A stretch of 64,000 bases of DNA, taken from assembly GCA_035550375.1 (NCBI GenBank), contig DASZPH010000143.1, positions 1 to 64,000 of the forward strand, written 5' to 3'. Numbering within the stretch: position 1 is the first letter of the stretch; each line of letters begins with the position of its first letter. Below are positions 15,819 through 25,071 of the stretch, in pieces. Source of the stretch: DASSFG01 sp035550375 (lineage in GTDB: Bacteria; Planctomycetota; Planctomycetia; Pirellulales; JAICIG01). The notes beneath the pieces are model-generated. The model searched no databases, was not told the origin of the DNA, and was given only the letters and a program-made list of their open reading frames with translations. The position numbers and the translations under genes are program-made.

Positions 15819-16559
15819 TCAGGTCGGGGGCGTTCTGAACTGCAACCCGTCGGTGGCGATCTCGACGGCCAAACTGAATTCCCGCGACAACTCATTCAAA
15901 AGCGCGCGAATTTCCACTCCTTCCATCCGCAGGATACCCTTGCCACAGTGCGTGAAGATGGCCCGCTCGACACGCTCGCGGCGGCACCAATCGAGTTGGG
16001 TGCGTATCGAGGCGTGGCCAATCAGGGCACCGTCACGTTTCTTCAAAATGGGCCGGCTGATCGTCGCTCCGTCGCCGATATAGGCTGCAATCCCCGTCAA
16101 GGCCGCGTGCCGCCGACGGATTCGGGCGAGGTCCGGACAGTAGAATACCGTGGCCGTTTCATCGCTCACTCGAAAGCCGACGGCCGGCGCGCGAAGCGAG
16201 TGGTCGACGGCGAAGGCCTCGAACCAGAGTCCACAAACGCTGACCGGCTCGCCCACGCGCAACCGGTTGCGATCGTCGATCGGGAAACGATGGATTTGTT
16301 TCCACGTAGCGGCCGTCGCGTAAACCGGACACGAGGCACCCTGCCGGAGACCAAGCACATGGTCGGGATGGGCGTGGGTCAAGACGATAGCATCAGGCCG
16401 CAGTCGCCTGTGCAGGTGCAGCCAGTCTCGACCGCAATCGATGAGCACTCGTTGGCCGAGGTGCTCGACGAGCAAGACCGAGTGCCTGCGGTGCTGTCGA
16501 TTGCTTTCGGCGATATTGGCGCGCGTGCCCAGGAAGGTAAGCTCCATCGGTTTCCTCAT
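15819..16559 (-). CDS. Metallo-beta-lactamase fold phosphodiesterase, PhnP-like
   Basis: A 246-residue MBL-fold hydrolase. The N-terminal MELTFLGTRANIAESNRQHRRHS resembles cyclic-phosphate phosphodiesterases of the PhnP/RNase Z group. The metal motif is THAHPDHV (about residues 61-68), with further ligands in VDHS, YCPDL and FTHCGK. The enzyme would hydrolyse a phosphodiester or related ester in the cytoplasm with two divalent metals. There are no phosphonate genes nearby, so the physiological substrate is open. An alternative start is the second Met, four codons downstream. Confidence 0.85.
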   Translation of the reverse strand: MRKPMELTFLGTRANIAESNRQHRRHSVLLVEHLGQRVLIDCGRDWLHLHRRLRPDAIVLTHAHPDHVLGLRQGASCPVYATAATWKQIHRFPIDDRNRLRVGEPVSVCGLWFEAFAVDHSLRAPAVGFRVSDETATVFYCPDLARIRRRHAALTGIAAYIGDGATISRPILKKRDGALIGHASIRTQLDWCRRERVERAIFTHCGKGILRMEGVEIRALLNELSREFSLAVEIATDGLQFRTPPT

Positions 16560-16674
16560 AACCTCCGCCTTCGTCGTAACCCAGGCGCGCCGCCTCGCGC
16601 GCAGCGAGCGGAGGCGCTACAGTCCCGCTCGACGGGAATGTACAAAAGGCAGCGAAACAGGGCATTGTGTTGAC

Positions 16675-16689
16675 CGGCACCATTCTTGC
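16675..16689 (+). promoter_or_regulatory. Putative sigma-54 promoter of the DUF2934 operon
   Basis: CGGCACCATTCTTGC has a perfect GGCAC-N5-TTGC core with GG-N10-GC spacing. Transcription would begin near 16701, about 47 bp before the ATG at 16748. No good activator dyad was found upstream, which would lie inside the metallohydrolase gene. Confidence 0.55.
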
Positions 16690-16747
16690 GAAATTGATAA
16701 CTGTTACCGTTGGGTTGGGCCACGGCGATTCAAGCAGGAGTTGCAAG

Positions 16748-16957
16748 ATGAAAACGACTACTCGACAAACGAAACATGCGGCGGTCCCAACACCCGTGCA
16801 TGTGGGGGCGCCGGAAGCCAAGCCCGAGTATTGTTTTCCGAGCCCCGATATGGTGGCTAGGCGAGCGTATGAGATTTGGCAGCGGCACGGTTGCCCCAAG
16901 GGGACCGAGTTTCAGGACTGGATTGCAGCCGAGGCTGAACTGCGGTGCCGCCATTGA
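16748..16957 (+). CDS. DUF2934-family small protein
   Basis: A 69-residue protein whose C-terminal half, MVARRAYEIWQRHGCPKGTEFQDWIAAEAEL, matches DUF2934, a short domain common in soil and aquatic bacteria of unknown function. The first about 35 residues are polar. The ATG at 16748 is chosen over upstream in-frame starts because a GGAG lies 8 bp before it. It appears to be the first gene of a three-gene unit with the adenosine-specific kinase and the glutamate-type dehydrogenase (gaps 33 and 8 bp), preceded by a very good sigma-54-like promoter. Confidence 0.8.
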   Translation: MKTTTRQTKHAAVPTPVHVGAPEAKPEYCFPSPDMVARRAYEIWQRHGCPKGTEFQDWIAAEAELRCRH

Positions 16958-16990
16958 GGCCGCCTCGGCAGAAGACAGGAAAATCGCGCC

Positions 16991-17476
16991 GTGCAACTGA
17001 AACTCATCAAGATCGAGAAACCGGACGACGCCAACGTCATCCTGGGCCAGGCGCACTTCATCAAATCGGTGGAGGACATTCACGAGGCGCTCGCGGGCAC
17101 GGTGCCGGGAATCAAGTTCGGCTTGGCTTTTTGCGAGGCATCGGGCGAATGCCTGGTCCGTTGGTCAGGGACCGACGCGGAATTGATTGAACTGGCGAAA
17201 AAAAACGCCGTGAACCTTGCGGCGGGGCACATCTTTATCGTAATCCTGGGCGAGGGGTTTTACCCCGTTAACGTTTTGAACGCACTGAAGATGGTGCCGG
17301 AAGTATGCCGTATCTTCTGTGCCACGGCGAATCCCACGGAGGCCGTCCTTGTGGAGACCGAGCAGGGCCGCGGCATGCTGGGAGTCGTGGACGGGTTCGT
17401 CCCGAAGGGAGTGGAAGACGAGGCCGGCATCAAAGGGCGGAAGGATTTTTTGCGACGAATCGGCTACAAGCTCTAA
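16991..17476 (+). CDS. Adenosine-specific kinase family protein (DUF355)
   Basis: A 161-residue protein matching the adenosine-specific kinase family known mainly from archaea and scattered bacteria. Typical stretches are VILGQAHFIKSVEDIHEAL, FGLAFCEASGECLVRWSGTD, AGHIFIVILGEGFYPVNVLNALK and VCRIFCATANPTEAVLVETEQGRGMLGVVDG. Structures in this family bind adenosine or AMP, but the in vivo role is uncertain. The start is a GTG; no strong ribosome site is seen, so coupling to the preceding gene is likely. The neighbouring dehydrogenase starts 8 bp downstream. Confidence 0.87.
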   Translation: MQLKLIKIEKPDDANVILGQAHFIKSVEDIHEALAGTVPGIKFGLAFCEASGECLVRWSGTDAELIELAKKNAVNLAAGHIFIVILGEGFYPVNVLNALKMVPEVCRIFCATANPTEAVLVETEQGRGMLGVVDGFVPKGVEDEAGIKGRKDFLRRIGYKL

Positions 17477-17484
17477 TACGAAAT

Positions 17485-18597
17485 ATGGAAGCCACGCCCT
17501 TTCCCACGGAACCGTTCGGCGACGACTTAGGACCCGCCAAAGTAGTCTACATCTATGATCCAGAGGCCGGCTTGCGGGCCATTGTGGCGATCGATAATAC
17601 GGCTTGCGGTCCGGCCATAGGTGGCGTCAGGATGGCTGCCGACGTCGGTGCCCAGGAAGTGACTCGCCTCGCACGGGCGATGACGCTGAAGAACGCCGCG
17701 GCGGGGCTTCCCCACGGCGGCGGCAAATCGGGAATCGTGGCCGATCCCAAGACGGCAGACAAGCCGCGGCTGATGCGTGCCTTCGGGCGCGCCATCCGCA
17801 ACCTGGTGGAATACATTCCCGGGCCCGACATGGGAACCGACGAAGCCTGTCTGGGCTACCTTTTCGACGAAACGGGCCGCGCGATCGGCATTCCACGCGT
17901 GCTAGGTGGCATTCCGCTCGACGAAATCGGAGCGACCGGCTACGGACTGGCGGAGTGCGCCGAAGTCGCAGCGTCCTACTGCGACTTGTCGATTGACGGC
18001 GCGCGCGTGGCCATCGAGGGATTCGGCAATGTCGGGCGGCACACGGCTCGGTTTCTGGAGGAAAAAGGGGCGCGGTTGGTTGCCGCCAGCGATCTGGGGG
18101 GCGCGATCTACAACCCGCAAGGTCTGCCAGTCAACGAACTCGCGGCCATCAAGCGAGAGGCCGGAACCGTCGCCGCGTTCCGGCCAGGCCAGCGTCTGAG
18201 CGGATCGCAGATATTCACCGTCGCCTGCGACATCCTGGTGCCGGCCGCCAGGCCTGATTCGATTCAGGCCAGAAACGCGGCCGTCATCCAGGCGAAACTC
18301 GTTCTCGAAGGAGCAAACATTCCTGCGACCACAGATGCCGAAACCGTGCTGCACCAGCGAGGCATTCTGGTCGTGCCCGATTTCATCGCCAACGCGGGCG
18401 GCGTGATCTGCGGCGCGGTCGAGTATCGCGGCGGCACGCAAGCGATCGCTTTCCAGCAAATTGCCGAGAAGATCCGGGCCAACACGCGAGAAGTGCTCGA
18501 TCGCAGCCGCCGCGAGGCGATCGAACCACGTCGTGCCGCCCTGGCACTTGCCTTGGCACACGTGCGCTCGGCGCAGACATACCGCAAGCGTCGATGA
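17485..18597 (+). CDS. Glu/Leu/Phe/Val dehydrogenase
   Basis: A 370-residue NAD(P)-dependent amino acid dehydrogenase. The catalytic N-terminal domain shows IDNTACGPAIGGVRMA, the substrate-binding LPHGGGKSGIVADP with the conserved Lys, and the catalytic Asp in PGPDMGTDE. The Rossmann dinucleotide motif is VAIEGFGNVGRHTARFL, and LEGANIPATTDAE plus PDFIANAGGVI complete the family signature. It would interconvert an amino acid and its 2-oxo acid with ammonia. Substrate choice between Glu, Leu and Phe cannot be settled by eye. The ATG at 17485 is chosen because it opens the conserved domain 8 bp after the preceding gene; the frame itself is open further upstream. Confidence 0.9.
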   Translation: MEATPFPTEPFGDDLGPAKVVYIYDPEAGLRAIVAIDNTACGPAIGGVRMAADVGAQEVTRLARAMTLKNAAAGLPHGGGKSGIVADPKTADKPRLMRAFGRAIRNLVEYIPGPDMGTDEACLGYLFDETGRAIGIPRVLGGIPLDEIGATGYGLAECAEVAASYCDLSIDGARVAIEGFGNVGRHTARFLEEKGARLVAASDLGGAIYNPQGLPVNELAAIKREAGTVAAFRPGQRLSGSQIFTVACDILVPAARPDSIQARNAAVIQAKLVLEGANIPATTDAETVLHQRGILVVPDFIANAGGVICGAVEYRGGTQAIAFQQIAEKIRANTREVLDRSRREAIEPRRAALALALAHVRSAQTYRKRR

Positions 18598-18729
18598 CGA
18601 ACGCGCGGCCCGAAGGATTTTCGCGACTTCCGCTTAGACAGCCAGTTGCGGAGACTTGGCGATCCCACGATGCTGGATTGGTTTGATTTTTCCAAAAACG
18701 ATCTCGGCTCGTTTGCTTAGTCCTTGGCA

Positions 18730-19827
18730 ATGCTCGATCCCTCCCTGTCTCTTGGCGGTGTGCTCCACATTGCCGTCGCGTTCGATTGGGGCGACGAAGT
18801 CGATTTTTCACATGCTCAACGGCTTGCGCCCGCGCAGTTCAGGCCGTTAGCGAGGCGGCCACGCACACCTCCCTCCATCGCCTACCGCCCGCCGCCTTTG
18901 CGGTTCACGTTGCCTGCCGTACGAATGTCCTTGCCACCGCTGGGCGATGTTGACGTCCAGTGTGAGACGACGGTTTTTGATTTTGCGGCAGCGAGCGTGG
19001 CATTGCATGCCCCCTTTCAGCTTGAGGCGAAGCAATTGACCGATCTCGCTGCATCGCTGAGCGAACCGACCGGCCTGATTCTGGCGGCCAAGTCGGCGAG
19101 CGAATCGCTGTTTCAGCATCTTTTGCCCGCCATCCAGCGGCCCTGTTGGAGTGAGTTTAGCGAGGAGTACATCGTATTTCAGTTCCCGCCAGGCGACTCC
19201 TTGCCGGCGCCAGAGGTGTTATTGCGTGATTCGCCAGAATGGCTTGCAAGCCTGATAAGGCTTGAGGCTGGGCCGCTGAGTCAGCAAGAGATTAACGAAT
19301 CGTTGCGGCTGCGCTTGAGCTATAGCCCCAACGACCTGCTGGTGCCCGAATGGTCCGCGGCGGTGCTCATCGACCGCGACTGCGAGGAAACGCTGCAGAC
19401 AATCGAATTTGCCAACCTTCAGCTCCTGGAGTTTCGGCTGACCGACGAGCGACTCGACGACCAGTTGGTAAGCGCCTACGAGCTTGTACACCCCTTGGCC
19501 GGCTCGTGGCTGGGGTCGTGGCGGTCGCATGCCAAGCCGTTGCGGCTCCTGGGCGATCTGAAGATAGAAGCCAACGCCGTGTTCGAGCGCACCAGCAACG
19601 TGCTGAAGCTGATGGGCGACCAGTACCTCGCCAGGCTTTATCGCATGCTGGCATCGCGTTTTCACCTGGATGAATGGACGCAAAGCATCGAACGATCACT
19701 GGCCGTGCTGGAAGGCGTATACCAGGCCTTATCGGATCAATCAAGTCGCTATCGCACCGAAGTGCTGGAGATCATCATTGTCTTGCTGATCGCGTTCGAA
19801 ATTGCCATGACCTGGTTCGGGCGGTAA
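18730..19827 (+). CDS. RMD1/DUF155-family membrane-anchored protein
   Basis: About 365 residues. The C-terminal half is characteristic of the RMD1/Sif2 (DUF155) family: SPNDLLVPEWSAAVLID, LQTIEFANLQLLEFRLTDERLD, LKLMGDQYLARLYRMLASRF and WTQSIERSLAVLEGVYQ, ending in a single membrane helix (VLEIIIVLLIAFEIAMTWF) at the extreme C-terminus. This is a tail-anchored topology. Family members in eukaryotes affect mitochondria and cell division, while the bacterial role is unknown. The N-terminal 180 residues are weakly conserved. A TTG two codons upstream is an alternative start; no clear promoter was found. Confidence 0.82.
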   Translation: MLDPSLSLGGVLHIAVAFDWGDEVDFSHAQRLAPAQFRPLARRPRTPPSIAYRPPPLRFTLPAVRMSLPPLGDVDVQCETTVFDFAAASVALHAPFQLEAKQLTDLAASLSEPTGLILAAKSASESLFQHLLPAIQRPCWSEFSEEYIVFQFPPGDSLPAPEVLLRDSPEWLASLIRLEAGPLSQQEINESLRLRLSYSPNDLLVPEWSAAVLIDRDCEETLQTIEFANLQLLEFRLTDERLDDQLVSAYELVHPLAGSWLGSWRSHAKPLRLLGDLKIEANAVFERTSNVLKLMGDQYLARLYRMLASRFHLDEWTQSIERSLAVLEGVYQALSDQSSRYRTEVLEIIIVLLIAFEIAMTWFGR

Positions 19828-19857
19828 GGCCATCCTGATCGTTCGCTGGCGATTTCC

Positions 19858-22014
19858 TTAGCGGGACGCCAGCCTAGGAGGGCCGATCCGAACTCGGCAG
19901 TCAACGACTACGGCGCCCTCGCCGGGCGACAGCGCCTTGATCGGGTTGAGATCCAACTCCCTGACTTCGGGCAAGGCGTCGAGAAGCGCGGAGACTCGCA
20001 ACAGCAACTCCTCGAGCGCCGGTTTGTCGGCGGGAGGTAGGTTGCGGTAACCGTCGAGAAGACGAGCCGAACGGATCTCGCCGATCATTTCGGCAGCGTC
20101 GCGATCGGTGAGCGGGTGCATGCGGAGCGTGACGTCGCCGGTGAACTCGGCCTGGACGCCTCCCAAGCCAAAAGCGATCAGATGGCCGAATTGAGGGTCG
20201 TGGGTTATCCCAATCAAGATCTCGTGTCCGTCCGGCACGTAGTGCTGAATCAGGGCGCCATGAGCGTCGGTGACGGAGGTGGTCACGCGACGGAAGGCAT
20301 CCCGCACGGCATCGTCGCCCCAGAGGTTGGTCTCGACACCGCCGACGTCGGACTTGTGCAAGGCTGAAGGTGAAATCACTTTTACAGCAACACGGCCACC
20401 CAGATGTCGCGCGGCCGTCGTTGCCTCCTCCGCCGTGTGCGCAACGGTCCAGTCGGCTAAGGGAAAGCCAAACGCGGCGAGCACGCGGTACGATTCCGCG
20501 ACATCGAGCCAGCCGCCATCTGCGCCAAGGCGGCATATTGCCTCCTCGACAATCTTTCGAGCGACGCCGGGTTCGGTGTCGCAGAATTCTCGCCTGCGGC
20601 CCAGCGGAGTTCGCAGCCACTGACCATAGTGGGTGACACGCGCCAAGGCGCCGGCGGCCGCTTCAGGACACGTGTAGTTGGGTATGACGCGACTGGGCTG
20701 AAGCGGTTCGTCGGCCAAGCCGTCGGTCTGCATGAAGACGGTGAGCAGTGTCTTGGGCGGTTCGAGCGAGGCCGTTTCACGAATTGCTTGCAGGATCGCC
20801 GGGCTGCTGCCGCTGGTGCGGGGGACGAAGGCCACAATCACCGCGTCGATTTCCTCGCGGCGCAGCACCTGCTGCAAGCAATGGCGATATTCCTCCGGAT
20901 CGACCGAAGCAACGAGGTCGATCGGATTGCGGACGCTTGCTTCCCGCCGCAGCGACCGCCGCAGCTCGGCTTGCAGCTCCGCAGAAAACTCGGGCAAGAG
21001 AAGGCCGTGGGCCTCGAGCACGTCGGCGCACAAGACGCCGGGGCCTCCGGCGTTGGTGAGCACGGCCACACGGCGGCCGGACGGCACCGGTTGAGATGCA
21101 ACGAGCGCCGTGACGTCGAAGAGCTCCTGCAACGAATCGACCCGAATCATGCCCGACTGACGAAAGAGAGCTTCCGCGGCGGCCTGCGGACTGGCCAGCG
21201 CCGCCGTGTGGCTTCCCGCGGCCCTTTTGCCTGCCGCGGTGCGGCCCGCTTTCAACACCACGATTGGCTTGCGGCGTGAGATCCGCCGCGCGATGGGAAG
21301 AAGCGCAGCAGGATCCTGGAACGATTCCAGGTAGAGCATAATGACGTCGGTCGTCGGATCGCTCTCCCAGAACGCAAGGCAATCGTTCTCACCCACGTCG
21401 GCCTTGTTGCCCACCGATATGAGGCTCGATACGCCGAACCGCGAGCGACGCACGTAATCGGGAATGACGACACCCAAAGCGCCGCTCTGCGTACAGACGG
21501 CGACGTTTCCTGGCGGCACACCAAAGGGAGAGAACGTGCCGTTGAGTTTTACGGCCTGATCGGCATTGGCCACTCCCACGCAATTCGGTCCGACCATGCG
21601 CATGCCGTGCGAGCGAATTTCGTCCAGCAGCTTCTGCTGATCGACTTCCTGGCCGATTTCCGCAAAACCGGCCGAGATCACCACCAGGCCGCGCACGCCT
21701 TTGCGAGCGCAATCGCGGACCGCCGACAGCACGTGAGCCGAGGGAACGGCGATGAAGGCCAGATCGACCTCGTCGGGCACAGCCAGCACCGATGGATAAC
21801 ATTTTTGTGACTCGATCGACGACGCCTTCGGATTCACGGGGTACACTGATCCGGCGAACGTCGCCAGCACGTTGCGGAACAGCCGGCCCGACATGCTCTC
21901 GGCGTCGCGTCCCGCGCCGATGACCGCCACCGAGCGCGGCCTGAGAATCGGCTCAAGAGTGCGGTCGGGAGAGACGCCGGGCAATCGATCCGCTGCGCTC
22001 GGACTTTCCTTCAT
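19858..22014 (-). CDS. ADP-forming acyl-CoA (acetyl-CoA) synthetase, fused alpha-beta
   Basis: A 718-residue NDP-forming acyl-CoA synthetase. The N-terminal CoA-binding domain has RSVAVIGAGRDAESMSG; the succinyl-CoA-synthetase-like domains carry MVGPNCVGV, VAVCTQSGALGVVIPDY and the phospho-acceptor His in AAGSHTAALA. The C-terminal ATP-grasp domain shows VAVKVISPSALHKSDVGGV and ELDLNPIKAL. It makes acetate plus ATP from acetyl-CoA, ADP and phosphate. The ATG at 22014 overlaps the stop of the PorB gene by ATGA, so it is translated as the last gene of the malate/pyruvate operon. It would conserve energy from pyruvate oxidation. Confidence 0.93.
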   Translation of the reverse strand: MKESPSAADRLPGVSPDRTLEPILRPRSVAVIGAGRDAESMSGRLFRNVLATFAGSVYPVNPKASSIESQKCYPSVLAVPDEVDLAFIAVPSAHVLSAVRDCARKGVRGLVVISAGFAEIGQEVDQQKLLDEIRSHGMRMVGPNCVGVANADQAVKLNGTFSPFGVPPGNVAVCTQSGALGVVIPDYVRRSRFGVSSLISVGNKADVGENDCLAFWESDPTTDVIMLYLESFQDPAALLPIARRISRRKPIVVLKAGRTAAGKRAAGSHTAALASPQAAAEALFRQSGMIRVDSLQELFDVTALVASQPVPSGRRVAVLTNAGGPGVLCADVLEAHGLLLPEFSAELQAELRRSLRREASVRNPIDLVASVDPEEYRHCLQQVLRREEIDAVIVAFVPRTSGSSPAILQAIRETASLEPPKTLLTVFMQTDGLADEPLQPSRVIPNYTCPEAAAGALARVTHYGQWLRTPLGRRREFCDTEPGVARKIVEEAICRLGADGGWLDVAESYRVLAAFGFPLADWTVAHTAEEATTAARHLGGRVAVKVISPSALHKSDVGGVETNLWGDDAVRDAFRRVTTSVTDAHGALIQHYVPDGHEILIGITHDPQFGHLIAFGLGGVQAEFTGDVTLRMHPLTDRDAAEMIGEIRSARLLDGYRNLPPADKPALEELLLRVSALLDALPEVRELDLNPIKALSPGEGAVVVDCRVRIGPPRLASR

Positions 22015-22943
22015 TTGAGCGCCGCCTCTCTGGCGACGCCTCGCCAGTAATCGTCCACCGTCTTTTGAATCTGTTCCAGCACGTCGTCGCAACGGTGCGG
22101 GTGAAACAGATGCCGAAATCGCCGTTGCGGTTCCAAGTATTCGACCACCGGGCGGAATCGAGTGGGGATGCAAGTGTGCCGGACCTCGCCGCCGACCGTT
22201 TCTTTCAGCGGCCAGATGCCTGTTTCCACGGCGAGCCGGGCTATCTCGAGCCCGTTTGCCGGATCAAAGCCCCAGCCCGTGGGACAGACAGCGAGGCCGA
22301 GAAACAGTTTCGGACCTCGCAACGGAAGGGCTCGACGCACTTTCTCCGCCAGGTCGACCGGTTCGTGTGCGGAAATGGTCGCAACGTATGCCGGCTGGTG
22401 GGCACGCCAGATCTCGAAGATGTCTTTCTTGCGGCTGGCCACCCCAGCCGGCGAGGTGCCAGTCTGCGATCCGAGCGGCGAGGCCGCCGAGGTCTGAAAG
22501 CCCGTGTTGCCGTATGCTTCGTTGTCGTAACATAGGTACCAAAAGTCGAGTTCGCGATGGATGGCGGCCGACGTGGCCGACAGTCCCATGTCGTAGGTTG
22601 CGCCGTCGCCCGCCAGCACCAGCACCTTGAGGTCGTCGCTGGCCGGTATTCGGTGCTTCTCGAGTAAGATGTCGAGGGCGTCTCGAATGCCTTGCGCCCC
22701 GGCTGACGCTCCGCTCATCGACGTGTAGAGCCACGAGGATCGCAGCACGGTAAACGGGTAGGCCGTCAGCATGGTCAAGCAGCCTGCCGCATCGACGACG
22801 ACCACGTTCTCGCCGAGCACCTTGTGCATCAGCCTGAGCGTGACGAGGCCACCGCAGCCTGCGCACAGGCTCGAACCGGGCGACAAAAACTCTTCAACCG
22901 GCAACTCCTTGGGGTTTTTGTAAAACTCGCGCTTGGTTCTCAT
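22011..22943 (-). CDS. porB: Pyruvate:ferredoxin oxidoreductase beta subunit
   Basis: A 310-residue thiamine-diphosphate-binding subunit. It has FLSPGSSLCAGCGGLVTLRL with the cluster-ligating CxxC, and the ThDP/Mg motif VLVLAGDGATYDMGLSATSAAIHR followed by YDNEAYGNTGFQTSAASPLG. It forms the active enzyme with the alpha and gamma-delta subunits encoded upstream, oxidising pyruvate with CoA to acetyl-CoA, CO2 and reduced ferredoxin. The start overlaps the stop of porA by ATGA. Related 2-oxoacid oxidoreductases share these motifs, but adjacency to malic enzyme favours pyruvate. Confidence 0.92.
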   Translation of the reverse strand: MRTKREFYKNPKELPVEEFLSPGSSLCAGCGGLVTLRLMHKVLGENVVVVDAAGCLTMLTAYPFTVLRSSWLYTSMSGASAGAQGIRDALDILLEKHRIPASDDLKVLVLAGDGATYDMGLSATSAAIHRELDFWYLCYDNEAYGNTGFQTSAASPLGSQTGTSPAGVASRKKDIFEIWRAHQPAYVATISAHEPVDLAEKVRRALPLRGPKLFLGLAVCPTGWGFDPANGLEIARLAVETGIWPLKETVGGEVRHTCIPTRFRPVVEYLEPQRRFRHLFHPHRCDDVLEQIQKTVDDYWRGVAREAALK

Positions 22944-24175
22944 GGCATGGCCGCCTCTCGCGGTTTACCGGCCGCAACCAACCGCCCTTCGACTTGCTTC
23001 AACTCGCGGCCCGTGAAGAGCAGATCGGGCTCCGCGCCGCCGCCTCGACCGCCGTCGAGCACCGCCAGCACATGGTCAAATTCCGCCTGACTGATGTCCT
23101 TGCCGCCCAAGCCGCCGATGAACGACCGCAGCACGGCGGGTCGTTGCGGTTCGGTGGCCAGCACTCCGGCAATCTCGTGAAAGAGAATGCCTCCGAGGCC
23201 GGGCGAAAGGTTCTGGTCGATCACGGCCACGGCCCGCCGGCCGCTCAGCACGTCGGCCAACTCGCGAGTCGGCAGCGGCCGGACCATCCGCAGGCGTACC
23301 AAGCCGACCCGGCGGCCCTGTTCTCGCCAGCGATTGACGGCCGCTTTCCCTTTGCTGGCGAAAGACCCCGCCATCACGAGCACGGTGTCGGCGTCTTCCA
23401 AGCGGTACTCATCCACCGCGCCCCAGCGGCGGCCGAAACGCGCCTCGAACTGGTCGGCAACTTCTTCGTGAACTTGCAAAGCGTTCTTCAGAGCGTGATG
23501 CAGCTGATAGTGGAAGTACGTGTACGTCGCGCCGTCGAGCACAGCGGTCCCCTGGGCCAGCGGCCGAGAGGCCCGGAACGTTGGGTAGGAGGGCTTGAAC
23601 TCGGGTAAGAATTCACGCGCCGCGTCTTGGCCGGGGATCTCGACCGGCTCACGAGTGAACGACAAGAAGAAGCCGTCAAGGTTGACCAGCACGGGCACCG
23701 AGACACGTTCGTCTTCGGCGATCCGATAGGCCATAAGAATCGTATCGAGCACTTCCTGGCAGGTTTCGCAATGGAGTTGAACGAAACCGGAGTCGCGGGC
23801 GGCCAGCACGTCGTTGTGGTCGGGGCCAAGGGTAATCGGGGAGGCGAGCGCGCGAGACACGTTCACGAGCACCAGCGGCACGCGCCAGCCCGCCACGGTA
23901 TAAAGGGCTTCCATCGCGTAGACCAACCCTTGGCTGGACGTGGCCGTGAAAGCGCGCACTCCCGTCGCGGCCGCCGCGCCGGCCGCCATGATCATCGAGT
24001 GCTCGCTGTCGAGCGTAACAAACTTTCCGCGCATGGCGTCCGTGGCAAACCAGTCCGCCAGCGTCTCGATAATCTCTGTCTGGGGCGTAATGGGAAAGGC
24101 CGGCACGTAATCGACGCCGGCCAGCCGCGCGCCCCAGGCAGCCGCTGCGTTAACGGTGAGGAGTTTCTTCACCAT
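22940..24175 (-). CDS. porA: Pyruvate:ferredoxin oxidoreductase alpha subunit
   Basis: A 411-residue subunit containing the N-terminal pyrimidine-binding domain (AAAWGARLAGVDYVPAFPITPQTEIIE, DSEHSMIMAAGAAAATGVRAFTATSSQGL) and the C-terminal transketolase-like domain (YRLEDADTVLVMAGSFASKGK, ALID-type VAVIDQNLSPGLGG). ITPQTE with the following Glu is diagnostic of 2-oxoacid:acceptor oxidoreductase alpha chains. The ATG at 24175 overlaps the gamma-delta gene by 7 bp and is preferred to an upstream in-frame start that would lie deep inside that gene. Confidence 0.92.
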   Translation of the reverse strand: MVKKLLTVNAAAAWGARLAGVDYVPAFPITPQTEIIETLADWFATDAMRGKFVTLDSEHSMIMAAGAAAATGVRAFTATSSQGLVYAMEALYTVAGWRVPLVLVNVSRALASPITLGPDHNDVLAARDSGFVQLHCETCQEVLDTILMAYRIAEDERVSVPVLVNLDGFFLSFTREPVEIPGQDAAREFLPEFKPSYPTFRASRPLAQGTAVLDGATYTYFHYQLHHALKNALQVHEEVADQFEARFGRRWGAVDEYRLEDADTVLVMAGSFASKGKAAVNRWREQGRRVGLVRLRMVRPLPTRELADVLSGRRAVAVIDQNLSPGLGGILFHEIAGVLATEPQRPAVLRSFIGGLGGKDISQAEFDHVLAVLDGGRGGGAEPDLLFTGRELKQVEGRLVAAGKPREAAMP

Positions 24176-25071
24176 GACCGCGTCTCTTTCTCCGTGTTGA
24201 TCGCTTGCAACGGACATTGTTCGCGGCAGATCATGCACCCTTTGCAATGGTCGTAGTCGATCACGGGATATCCGTTGGCATCGAGCGAGATGGTTGCGTC
24301 CGGACAAGCTACAAAGCACAGGCCGCAACGTGTGCAGCGGTCGTAATCGATCACCGGCCGCTCGACTCGCCAGGCGCCTGTCTTGCGCTCGTCGGCGTTG
24401 CCTGGTGCCAGGATTGTCGGGGCCGAGCGAAAGGGAGGTTCGTAACTCAGCGGGCAGATCTCCGCAGACGTTTCGGCGGCCGCACCGCGAAATTCAATTG
24501 CCGGTAGTGCTTGAAAAACGTCTCTTGCCAGGTCGACGTTCTTTTCGATCCAGGGATCGGCAAGGCCCAGTTCGGCCAATTCGCTTCGCACGGCCGACTC
24601 GAGATGGTCAAGGCCGACCGTGCCAAGCAGCCGTGCAGCGGCCGCCGCCAGACCGCTGCTCAAGGCCGACGCCTTGCCGAGGAGGCGGACGGCGCGCTCG
24701 GTAATATCGAGCGTGACGACGCGCGTACCAACGCGCTGTTTATCCGTCAGCTCACTGGCTGGCGAGTTGACAAAAACCCCCGACGCCGCCTCGTACCCGG
24801 CAAGGACACCGGCGCTGTCGTCGGCCAGCAGGGTTTCGTCGCCGACAACGATCAGGTCGGGCAGGTCGATGATTCCGCGTTCCAGAATGGGTTCTCGGTC
24901 GATGCGGACATAAGCGGCGACGGCGGCGCCACGCCTTTCGGCGCCGTACACCGGCGAGTCTTGCACCTGAAAACCGCAGGCAAACGCTGATGTACCGAGA
25001 ATGTGGGCAGCCGTCTTGATACCCTGGCCGCCTCTGCCATGAAATCGCACACGGGACATAACGACTAACAT
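24169..25071 (-). CDS. Pyruvate:ferredoxin oxidoreductase gamma-delta fusion
   Basis: A 300-residue fusion. Residues about 5-185 are the gamma subunit (VRFHGRGGQGIKTAAHILG, PVYGAERRGAAVAAYVRI). Residues about 235-295 are a ferredoxin-like delta subunit with two CxxCxxCxxxCP clusters: CTRCGLCFVACP and CKGCMICREQCP. In many anaerobes these are separate genes. The gene overlaps the malic enzyme stop by ATGTTAG and the alpha gene start by 7 bp, so expression is tightly coupled. The delta part would relay electrons from the ThDP site to external ferredoxin or flavodoxin. Confidence 0.92.
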   Translation of the reverse strand: MLVVMSRVRFHGRGGQGIKTAAHILGTSAFACGFQVQDSPVYGAERRGAAVAAYVRIDREPILERGIIDLPDLIVVGDETLLADDSAGVLAGYEAASGVFVNSPASELTDKQRVGTRVVTLDITERAVRLLGKASALSSGLAAAAARLLGTVGLDHLESAVRSELAELGLADPWIEKNVDLARDVFQALPAIEFRGAAAETSAEICPLSYEPPFRSAPTILAPGNADERKTGAWRVERPVIDYDRCTRCGLCFVACPDATISLDANGYPVIDYDHCKGCMICREQCPLQAINTEKETRSW

